Shown: in pieces, positions 57,290 to 64,000 of the stretch
Numbering within the stretch: position 1 is the stretch's first letter
Layout: every line of letters begins with the position of its first letter
NCBI GenBank assembly: GCA_964342465.1
Contig: CAYFFQ010000002.1
Coordinates: forward strand, 124,001 to 188,000
DNA: 64,000 nt
Source of the DNA: MGIIb-Q1 sp964342465
GTDB lineage: Archaea > Thermoplasmatota > Poseidoniia > Poseidoniales > Thalassarchaeaceae
Direction: 5' to 3'
Notes under the pieces: model-generated
Told to the model about the DNA's origin: nothing
Databases searched by the model: none
What the model saw: the letters and a program-made list of their open reading frames with translations, nothing else
Position numbers and translations under genes: made by a program

Positions 57290-59702
57290 CTTTCGGACCG
57301 ATGATTCCAGCCTTCCTGAACAACCAATAGATACCCAATCCTATCATTACGTTCATGGCCACGAAGGCTCCAAATCTCGCCCACGGATACCATGACAGGT
57401 CTCCAAGAACCTCTGACTCCATCATCTGGTTTCCGTCACTGTCGAGAATCGGTGTCTCGCCGTCGAATAGGGGAATCTCCTCTCCAGTCGGCAACTCGTC
57501 GACGACAGCGAAAACGGCACTTTCAACCCCGAGAAACGCTTCGCCGGTCAACATTCCGGCGGCGAGCATGAAAGTGCCGAGCAACATGATTGCGCGCTGA
57601 CGCTCGGCCTCTTTGTTGCCCTCTTTTTGGCGAATCTTCTCAACTTTGGGTTTGAGTCTCTTCGCCTCCCACCAGTCTCTCAGTCCACCGCCGATGAGCA
57701 TCGGGAATGTGGCGAGAGTGGGCAGATACATACCCAATCCGAAAGAGGTGCCCATTCCGGTAGCCCATTCTATGAAGCAGCCGAGAATGAAGCCGAGTCC
57801 GAGAGCGTAGAGGTTGCCTTCATTCTCGGCCAGAAGAATGGTGAATGTTGCGAAGGCGTTTGCTTGCGGTGCCAGCAGATTGATACTGCCGTCTGCAAGC
57901 ATCTTGGAGAGAAAGATTGCCACTCCCGCTCCAAGAATGGCTCCGGGAACAACACCCAAGATGTTGCCCTTGGAGATATGATAAGGACGATTACCTATGT
58001 AGAGACTGTTCTTGTAATCGCCGACAACTGTCCCAGACATGGAGATGGCTGACCCAAAGACTGTCGTTCCAACCAAACCCAACAGGATTGCCTCCTCCTT
58101 CGAAAGGCCAAAGGTGTCGCGCAGGTTGAGGAATAGCCCGAGTAATCCCAAGAGAACGATGAACGATGTGCCACTGACAGGTTCAATGCCCGTTTCACCC
58201 ATAACGCGAACTGCGATGGCGCCAAGCAGGAAAGTTGCGATGCCGACAATGATTGCAAAAATTAGGCTTGGAATCAGAGGGAATCCACCGATAGTGAAAA
58301 TAAAGGTCATGGCGAAGAACGAGATGACAATGAAAATCGGCAAATGATAGAGCGGCCACTCATACCACCCCTTTCCTTCGATGTATTCAGCACCCTGTTC
58401 TCCTTTGAACGCCTTGCTGATGTCACCGAAGATGTTGATGAAAGTAGGAGCCATCTTGGCGAGTCCAAGAAATCCACCGCCGAGAATCGCCCCAATTGCG
58501 ATGACCCTGATGAGGGTTGAATAGACCACCATCTGCACTACTGGACTATGTGGAACGGTCTGAGGGTCGCCGATGTCTGAGAGTGTGAAATAGTCGCCGA
58601 GAGCAGCGATGTAGACGGGCACATCCAAGGCGACTGCTAACGGCACAAGATAGAACCATGCTACAAGAGTGCCAAGATTTACTAGAATAGCAACCCTCAG
58701 TCGCATGAACCAGCCGATAGCGAAGAGAGTCGGAGACATCTCTATTCCGAGATATGTGTATTCGAAGGGATTGAACCGCTCCGGGTCATAGTGAGTGATG
58801 CCATTTGACACACCCTCCCAAGTCCCATGTTGCCCCTCCACGGTAGTTATTCCGGCCGGCTGATGGAGTGCATGGTGGCTGAAAATTGAAGAGAGGGCGG
58901 TGCCGGCGAATGAGACCTTCTGAGCGATGACATCCACCGCCGATGCCGCCACCCCGTCAAGATGCCTCTTCCACGACAGTGGATAATCTATCAGGAACAT
59001 GAATAGCATCGTGGCCACAGTGGAGATACCGACTGTCTTGAGTGACTCCTTCGCCTGCTCCGCCGCCCCCGATGATACATCGCAGGCGATATCCAGCAGT
59101 ACGAGTGTCGCTTCAAATCCCGGCATTGGGAGAGGGTCTTCGACCAGCCATACCCGCCGGAAGATGATGAAATACATCACTCCGAGGAATCCAGCGAACA
59201 TCGAGGCGATGATGCCGATGAATGCCAATTGAAAAGTATCTACATTGCTAATCAGATGAGTTCCAGAAACTTCGTAATTGGGACTTGTAGCCAATAAGAA
59301 AATAGCTGGAAATGTGAAAATGAACCCTGTTGATGCGTGAGTGGCACCAGTGGTGGCGCTGGTGGCGATATTGACTTCTGAAGGAGACCATCTCATCGCC
59401 ATTCCGAGAAGATAGGCGATGTACCAAGCGGCAGAGACTGCCAAGCCGATTTTCAGCCCGATGTAGGCTGTGACACCACTGAAGACTGCACCGATCAGTA
59501 TTCCAGTGAGGACCTTTCCAAGCGACCAATGTGACACTTCGAAGGCCTCTTCGAGGTTCTTCTCTTCGAGATATTGTTCAAGCAGTCCGGTGTTAAGATT
59601 CTTGTACATCTCTTGGTCCAGCCAAGTGAGACTACCTTCCTCTATCGCCTTGATACCTTCTGCGGTCAGCGGTTGACGGTATGCCGAACGCTTGACACTC
59701 AT
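57261..59702 (-). CDS. Long OPT-family transporter
   Basis: An 813-residue OPT-superfamily protein, longer than and different from the one at 481-2550. 'GKVLTGILIGAVFSGVTAYI' and 'GLKIGLAVSAAWYIAYLLGM' form the conserved first repeat; 'SGTVVGDYKNSLYIGNRPYH' and 'EWATGMGTSFGLGMYLPTLA' belong to the second half. About 15-16 membrane spans are predicted. An extra hydrophilic insertion with 'IPLFDGETPILDSDGNQMME' near the C-terminus is probably extracytoplasmic. Start ATG 59702; EamA and surE follow on the same strand. The substrate cannot be inferred. Confidence 0.9.
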   Translation of the reverse strand: MSVKRSAYRQPLTAEGIKAIEEGSLTWLDQEMYKNLNTGLLEQYLEEKNLEEAFEVSHWSLGKVLTGILIGAVFSGVTAYIGLKIGLAVSAAWYIAYLLGMAMRWSPSEVNIATSATTGATHASTGFIFTFPAIFLLATSPNYEVSGTHLISNVDTFQLAFIGIIASMFAGFLGVMYFIIFRRVWLVEDPLPMPGFEATLVLLDIACDVSSGAAEQAKESLKTVGISTVATMLFMFLIDYPLSWKRHLDGVAASAVDVIAQKVSFAGTALSSIFSHHALHQPAGITTVEGQHGTWEGVSNGITHYDPERFNPFEYTYLGIEMSPTLFAIGWFMRLRVAILVNLGTLVAWFYLVPLAVALDVPVYIAALGDYFTLSDIGDPQTVPHSPVVQMVVYSTLIRVIAIGAILGGGFLGLAKMAPTFINIFGDISKAFKGEQGAEYIEGKGWYEWPLYHLPIFIVISFFAMTFIFTIGGFPLIPSLIFAIIVGIATFLLGAIAVRVMGETGIEPVSGTSFIVLLGLLGLFLNLRDTFGLSKEEAILLGLVGTTVFGSAISMSGTVVGDYKNSLYIGNRPYHISKGNILGVVPGAILGAGVAIFLSKMLADGSINLLAPQANAFATFTILLAENEGNLYALGLGFILGCFIEWATGMGTSFGLGMYLPTLATFPMLIGGGLRDWWEAKRLKPKVEKIRQKEGNKEAERQRAIMLLGTFMLAAGMLTGEAFLGVESAVFAVVDELPTGEEIPLFDGETPILDSDGNQMMESEVLGDLSWYPWARFGAFVAMNVMIGLGIYWLFRKAGIIGPKDDLLDAELG

Positions 59703-59737
59703 TTCGGCTCACCATTCATCACTTGAGTTGCTGCGAT

Positions 59738-60178
59738 TCAATGGTCGCGGATTATGCGGAATCTTCCCATCGCTTCCATCCACATGATTTCGCCACCCGA
59801 TTCGATATTCTGCCCCTCCTCCAGTGGCAAGACCATCATCTCAAAGGTCTTAGCATCCATGGCATGAACCTCATTACCCTGTATGTGGGTGACTGTGGCA
59901 GACCCTTTCTCAATAATCGGAACGCTGATTTTGTCAGTCACGGTGCCAACATAACTTCGTTTACTGCCTGAGAATATGTCCTCCAACTCAAGCCGCGCCT
60001 TGGCACTGCCGTGCTTGCCCGGCTTTGATTTCGAGATTCTGAGAATCTTGTATGCTTCATCATCGACAGCGCAATAGCGCCCGACCTTCAGAGTGCGAAT
60101 CTCGACCTTCTCCGTCCCCGCCATGTCAAACCCAGACTGCACCCCGACAATGCCTCTTATGATAGTTGCCTCATCCAT
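59738..60178 (-). CDS. eif5a: Translation factor aIF5A
   Basis: A 146-residue archaeal IF5A, the EF-P counterpart that rescues ribosomes stalled at proline-rich stretches. The hypusination loop 'SKSKPGKHGSAKARLELEDI' contains the Lys that is modified (PGKHGSAK). The ATG at 60178 is used; a TTG at 60187 would add three residues. Deoxyhypusine synthase is not in the window. Confidence 0.95.
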   Translation of the reverse strand: MDEATIIRGIVGVQSGFDMAGTEKVEIRTLKVGRYCAVDDEAYKILRISKSKPGKHGSAKARLELEDIFSGSKRSYVGTVTDKISVPIIEKGSATVTHIQGNEVHAMDAKTFEMMVLPLEEGQNIESGGEIMWMEAMGRFRIIRDH

Positions 60179-60352
60179 GCTCGCCAAACGAGGCCGACGG
60201 TGGTTCTCTCATTCTCTTGACTAACGATGGGACACGAGCGTCACTTGCCATTGAACCTTATTCACTGAACTGGTAAACGGGGGTCGTGACCCAAGCAGAA
60301 CAAACGCAATCAGTTCGGAAATTAATCCGCAGCCGTCTGAGGTCCTGTGTCC

Positions 60353-61204
60353 TTACCTGTATGAGTAGAAACCCTCGCCGCTCTTCCTTCCTAGTTTCCC
60401 CTCTTCGACCATCTCAACGAGAAGAGGTGCGGGTGCATACTTGTCATCCCCGAAGCCTTGGTGTAGAACCCCCATGATATGCAGAACAGTGTCGAGACCG
60501 ATGAGGTCCGCTAAGGCCAACGGGCCAATTGGGTGATTCATCCCCAATTTCATGATGCCGTCTATTGCAGATGGTTCGGCAATTCCCTCCTGCAGTGCAA
60601 GAATCGCCTCATTGAGCATCGGGCAGAGTAGGCGATTGGAGATGAATCCTGGCGAATCCCTGCAGGCGAGAGCAGTTTTGCCCATCTTCTCCGCAGCGGT
60701 GGTGACGGCGGATGTCACCGTATCAGAAGTCTCAGAGCCGGTGATGACTTCCACGAGTTTCATAATTGGAACTGGATTCATGAAATGCATCCCGATAACT
60801 GCCTGAGGCCTGCTGGTGGCTGCGGCTATCTCGTCTATGCTGATACTACTCGTGTTGGAGGCGAGGATTGCATCAGATTTACAGACCTGGTCAAGAGTCT
60901 TGAATGTAGAGAATTTGAGGTCTGGAATCTCTGGGATTGCTTCGACGACCAAATCAGCATCAGATGCAGCCGCCAATTCGGTTGCTGTGCTAATTCTCGC
61001 CAGTGTAGCATCAGCGTCACCTTGAGTGAGTCTCTCCTTACTGACCAATTTGGACAACGAGCGGGTGATAGTGTCCATCCCCTTTTCACAATACTCCTTT
61101 TTGATGTCAATCATGGTCACTTCATAACCGGCGACGGCAGCGACTTGAGCGATTCCGTTCCCCATCTGACCGGCGCCGATGACAGCTATTCTCTGAATCT
61201 CCAT
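60353..61204 (-). CDS. hbd: 3-hydroxyacyl-CoA (3-hydroxybutyryl-CoA) dehydrogenase
   Basis: A 283-residue NAD-dependent L-3-hydroxyacyl-CoA dehydrogenase. 'IAVIGAGQMGNGIAQVAAVA' is the nucleotide-binding loop, 'IGMHFMNPVPIMKLVEVITG' carries the catalytic His and 'SPGFISNRLLCPMLNEAI' the conserved C-terminal domain start. It interconverts 3-hydroxybutyryl-CoA and acetoacetyl-CoA in beta-oxidation or reverse routes. Together with the desaturase it points to acyl-CoA metabolism. The ATG at 61204 gives a standard N-terminus; the frame extends to 61258. Confidence 0.93.
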   Translation of the reverse strand: MEIQRIAVIGAGQMGNGIAQVAAVAGYEVTMIDIKKEYCEKGMDTITRSLSKLVSKERLTQGDADATLARISTATELAAASDADLVVEAIPEIPDLKFSTFKTLDQVCKSDAILASNTSSISIDEIAAATSRPQAVIGMHFMNPVPIMKLVEVITGSETSDTVTSAVTTAAEKMGKTALACRDSPGFISNRLLCPMLNEAILALQEGIAEPSAIDGIMKLGMNHPIGPLALADLIGLDTVLHIMGVLHQGFGDDKYAPAPLLVEMVEEGKLGRKSGEGFYSYR

Positions 61205-61352
61205 GACCTCGTCGGGACGCAGTCTCTTTATGGCGATTCTCATGCTTCGCTCTGACATTATAGAGGATATCCAATCATCTCAAATGTGAGCGATTCTGAA
61301 ACAGAAAACTTCCAGTGTGTGAGTTTAACCTACCCGAATCAACATATGGGTG

Positions 61353-61556
61353 GGCGATTGGTTGGCCATTGTCGTTCCGGACTGTGAGATATACTTGGGC
61401 GAGAAGTCCACACACAGGTAGGCGATTCGTGGGCCTTTGGCATTCCGAACTGTGAAATATAATAGGGCGAAAGATCCTCTCACAGGTAGGCGATTGGTGG
61501 ACCTAAGGCTTTCTGGTCTGTTAGTCTTACTTGGGCGAGGAATCAAGATAGGGGTT
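61353..61556. repeat. 68-bp tandem array, three copies
   Basis: GGCGATT starts at 61353, 61421 and 61489, a 68-bp period. Copies share the TAGGCGATTxGTGG start and a CTGTGA ... TCACAG inverted repeat, with the third copy more diverged at its end. The array lies between the dehydrogenase gene and the surface-protein gene, both on the minus strand. The rest of the 486-base gap shows no gene. Confidence 0.8.
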
Positions 61557-61691
61557 AGGAGCCGGACGGGTTCAGCCTATCGCCTTGCGTCTCCACAAAT
61601 AGATGAAAGAACAATAGGACCCATCCGATAAATGAGAAAGCCCATAATGCTCAAGTTGGCCGGTGGATTCAGTGTGGACCGATTTCGTTGG

Positions 61692-64000
61692 TCAGACCCA
61701 TTCTTCCCAATATCCCTCTTCATTTCTATACCACCACTGCTCGGACCCCGTCGGCCATTCGAGCCATTCGTAACCGTCATCACTCATCTCACCGAGCAAC
61801 TCCCAATGCGGGTAATGTTCGTCACTGCCACTCGATGCACCCATCACTTCCGAGGTTTTGATGCCCCCTCTCTGCCGTCGTTTGCTCAGTTTCTTTGCTC
61901 TCTTCTGCTTCTGCTTGACGACTATCGCACTTGAGAGTCCAACTAGGCCAAGAACGATTAAGACGAGTACGACGATTAGAGATGTGGGAAGGCCACTTGA
62001 GGACGACCCACTGTCACTGTAATCGAGGAGATTGACATCTTCAGGTGGGCAACCGGGGTCGGGATATGAGTTTTCAGAGGCGACGAGTGGACATTTGTCA
62101 CCCAACCGCGCACCCGAGACATATTGTCCCGGCCAGCCCTCTTCGCGAGTGGCGGTCCACGCAGGGTTGTCATAATTGTCGTAGAATCCATCTCCATCTG
62201 CATCCGACCATTGTGTGGGTTCAACCTTCCAAGCGTCTGCTCCGTGTTCGGGACCCCAACCAGATTCTGGGTCACTATACCCATCTCCATCTTCATCAGG
62301 GCAACCTCGCCGGTCCTCACTCGATGTCCCATGTCTGTTGGGGCAGGCGTCACCATCAGTTCCTGAAGAGTTGTCACCATAGCCGTCGCCATCGGAGTCG
62401 GCGGATTGAGTGGGGTCATCCGAGAAGACACCATCCGGCCCATCGTCAGGATTCATCACCCCGTCGCCATCGTCATCGCTTTCGACTTCCGCACAGCCAT
62501 TTGGTCGAATTATAGCGGCGTGTTCCAACGGGGTATTAGGACAGAGGTCCAAATCATCCATGATACCGTCTGAATCGTTATCTCTCTCCGACGGGCCACA
62601 ACCAACTTCATCGATATAAGGCAATTCAAGGGTTGGAGTCTCGATACAGTGGTCGGGCGAATCTCCAGCCCAATTATCTCCGAAACCATCACCGTCAAGG
62701 TCGGCCCATTGGGTTCCATCATCTATGAAAACATCCACACCATCTGACCAACCATCACCATCTTGGTCAGGACAACCTAGTGCGTCTTCAGTGGAAGTAC
62801 CGGCCAAATCAGCGCAGTCATCTGCCGATTGACCCTCAGGATTGTCACCATATCCGTCACCATCTCTGTCAGCCCATTGAGTAGGGTCGGTCGGATAGGC
62901 GTCACCAGCCTCATCAACCCTGAGGCCACCACCATCGAGGGTGAAGGAATAATTATCCCCCCAACCATCACCGTCACTGTCTATCCATTGCTCAGGGTCA
63001 AGAGGAAATGCATCTGCACCGTCGTCAACACCCCATTCTGAATCTTCATCTGACCAACCATCACCATCGGAATCGGGGCAACCGAGTCGGTCCCTAGTCG
63101 AACTTCCGCTGGCGAGGGGGCAATCATCGGCATTCACACCAGACGAATTGTCGCCAAATGTGTCATTGTCACCATCAGCCCATTGGCTCGCCTCGTCGGG
63201 GAAGGCATCTGCGCTATCCATCCAACCATCGAGGTCGCGGTCAGGGCAGCCCAATGAGGGTGTTATTGACTGGCCGGATTCATTGATACAGTCGTCTTCG
63301 TGGTCAAAGAAACCATCCCCATCGCTATCAATTTGGTGAGTTGCACAGCCGTTTTCATCAACGCTCTCTCCGAGCCAAGTACCGGCACATGAGTCATCAC
63401 CATCCCAGACACCGTCCCCATCCGCATCGGGGAGAAGATGACTTGCATTGACTCCGAGTCGAGCCCATGCCTCCACTCGCGAGAGAATACCCAACCGTAC
63501 GAATCCTATGTCATGCCATAGGTTCTGCGCGCTGTCCGAGAGCATCCAGTTGAGAAAATCATAGAACTTTGCGAGGTCTGCTTCGTTGAGTGACAACAAA
63601 TAATCTGCCTGTGCTGGATAGGTTCCGTTGGAACTGTTGTAGTATGATGGATAGATGGAAACCCCGCCCGCAGAAATGTGGTCTGCGGCTCCATGGGTCC
63701 AATTATCGGCAATTGGAATGACAGTTATTCCACTATAATTTTCAGTCACCCTCATCTCTGTGAAACCGAGGGAGTTGTCGAGTTGCGAAATGGCATACAA
63801 AACATCACTCCGTGACTCATCCGCCGTCCTGAACCTCGACGAGGAGGAAGTGAAGAAATTCTCAGCGAATTGACAATCCGCGCAGGTGAGCAACCTTGCA
63901 GTCATTATCGGAACAGAACGATTGTCCCACCTACCGAAGACATGGATTGGCTCTTGTGGACAACTCGAATGGAGGTCGCTCCATTCTCTGACCCCATCGA
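61692..64000 (-). CDS. Surface protein: binding-protein-like domain, 14 thrombospondin type-3 repeats, membrane anchor (5' end beyond window)
   Basis: The frame is open from the stop at 61692 to the right edge, so the gene continues beyond the window. The visible N-terminal part ('EWSDLHSSCPQEPIHVFGRW' to 'NWMLSDSAQNLWHDIGFVRL') resembles the C-terminal half of PstS-like phosphate-binding proteins. About 14 DxDxDGxxD calcium-binding repeats follow, then a membrane span ('LPTSLIVVLVLIVLGLVGLS'), a basic stop-transfer stretch and a cytoplasmic tail rich in Trp and Tyr (DGYEWLEWPTGSEQWWYR). The ATG at 63905 is internal. A cell-surface receptor or adhesin that captures solute is the likely role; the exact ligand is inferred. 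Confidence 0.8.
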   Translation of the reverse strand, partial: DGVREWSDLHSSCPQEPIHVFGRWDNRSVPIMTARLLTCADCQFAENFFTSSSSRFRTADESRSDVLYAISQLDNSLGFTEMRVTENYSGITVIPIADNWTHGAADHISAGGVSIYPSYYNSSNGTYPAQADYLLSLNEADLAKFYDFLNWMLSDSAQNLWHDIGFVRLGILSRVEAWARLGVNASHLLPDADGDGVWDGDDSCAGTWLGESVDENGCATHQIDSDGDGFFDHEDDCINESGQSITPSLGCPDRDLDGWMDSADAFPDEASQWADGDNDTFGDNSSGVNADDCPLASGSSTRDRLGCPDSDGDGWSDEDSEWGVDDGADAFPLDPEQWIDSDGDGWGDNYSFTLDGGGLRVDEAGDAYPTDPTQWADRDGDGYGDNPEGQSADDCADLAGTSTEDALGCPDQDGDGWSDGVDVFIDDGTQWADLDGDGFGDNWAGDSPDHCIETPTLELPYIDEVGCGPSERDNDSDGIMDDLDLCPNTPLEHAAIIRPNGCAEVESDDDGDGVMNPDDGPDGVFSDDPTQSADSDGDGYGDNSSGTDGDACPNRHGTSSEDRRGCPDEDGDGYSDPESGWGPEHGADAWKVEPTQWSDADGDGFYDNYDNPAWTATREEGWPGQYVSGARLGDKCPLVASENSYPDPGCPPEDVNLLDYSDSGSSSSGLPTSLIVVLVLIVLGLVGLSSAIVVKQKQKRAKKLSKRRQRGGIKTSEVMGASSGSDEHYPHWELLGEMSDDGYEWLEWPTGSEQWWYRNEEGYWEEWV

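Noticed and set aside
61692..64000. C-terminus considered as an archaeosortase (PGF-CTERM) signal
   Set aside because: The membrane span is followed by a long cytoplasmic domain instead of a short basic end, and there is no PGF motif before it.

Overview
The window is archaeal chromosome. The information-processing genes are all of archaeal/eukaryotic type: aEF-2 with a diphthamide site, S12 and S7, the exosome (Rrp4/Rrp41/Rrp42) with SBDS, L37Ae, Pcc1 and prefoldin beta, proteasome alpha, RfcL with a PIP box, SRP54, aIF5A, TrmY, TiaS, Tpt1/KptA and archaeal ProRS and GlyRS. Genes are tightly packed, many start at GTG or TTG, and the right edge carries an aspartate-rich, thrombospondin-type-3-repeat membrane protein. 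Together with the isoprenoid genes this fits a marine Thermoplasmatota/Euryarchaeota lineage such as Poseidoniales (Marine Group II/III). The lineage is an inference; the domain assignment is firm. No rRNA, tRNA, CRISPR array, prophage or insertion sequence was recognised.

Layout. 0-9 kb: the 5' end of a P-type cation ATPase running off the left edge, an OPT-family transporter, split transketolase, a small membrane protein, an 82-bp tandem array, ProRS, a small membrane protein, CoaBC and a Zn-ribbon membrane protein. 9-13 kb: an actin-like ATPase resembling MamK, co-directional with a protein that has a zinc ribbon at each end, then KptA and a small Zn-ribbon protein. 13-16 kb: isopentenyl phosphate kinase followed by a fused IPP isomerase/prenyl synthase. 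16-20.6 kb: an str-type operon (S12, S7, EF-2) on the minus strand with a fatty-acid desaturase gene between S7 and EF-2. 20.7-22 kb: a UbiD-family decarboxylase, which could be the anhydromevalonate phosphate decarboxylase feeding IPK. 22-30.4 kb: two helical-repeat proteins, then the RNA-exosome superoperon with a DHH phosphoesterase downstream, and psmA behind a 151-bp repeat array. 30.5-37.7 kb: Dph6 (modifies EF-2), PurB, a RadB-like protein with a degenerate P-loop, TiaS, GmhB, GmhA and archaeosortase A. 37.8-50.2 kb: a 1765-residue Lhr-type helicase, a ferredoxin, GlyRS, RfcL and TrkH/TrkA. 50.2-61 kb: a transglutaminase-like membrane protein, a polytopic membrane protein, SRP54, TrmY, a 55-bp array lying exactly between the stop codons of TrmY and SurE, an EamA transporter, a second OPT transporter, aIF5A and a hydroxyacyl-CoA dehydrogenase. 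61-64 kb: a 68-bp tandem array and a cell-surface protein (binding-protein-like domain, 14 calcium-type repeats, one membrane span, aromatic tail) whose 5' end lies beyond the right edge.

The items most worth a second look are the MamK-like actin and its zinc-ribbon partner, the isomerase-prenyltransferase fusion with the linked alternative mevalonate genes, the desaturase inside the ribosomal operon, a CoaBC whose decarboxylase half lacks its usual catalytic residues, and four intergenic tandem arrays of unrelated sequence but similar design.
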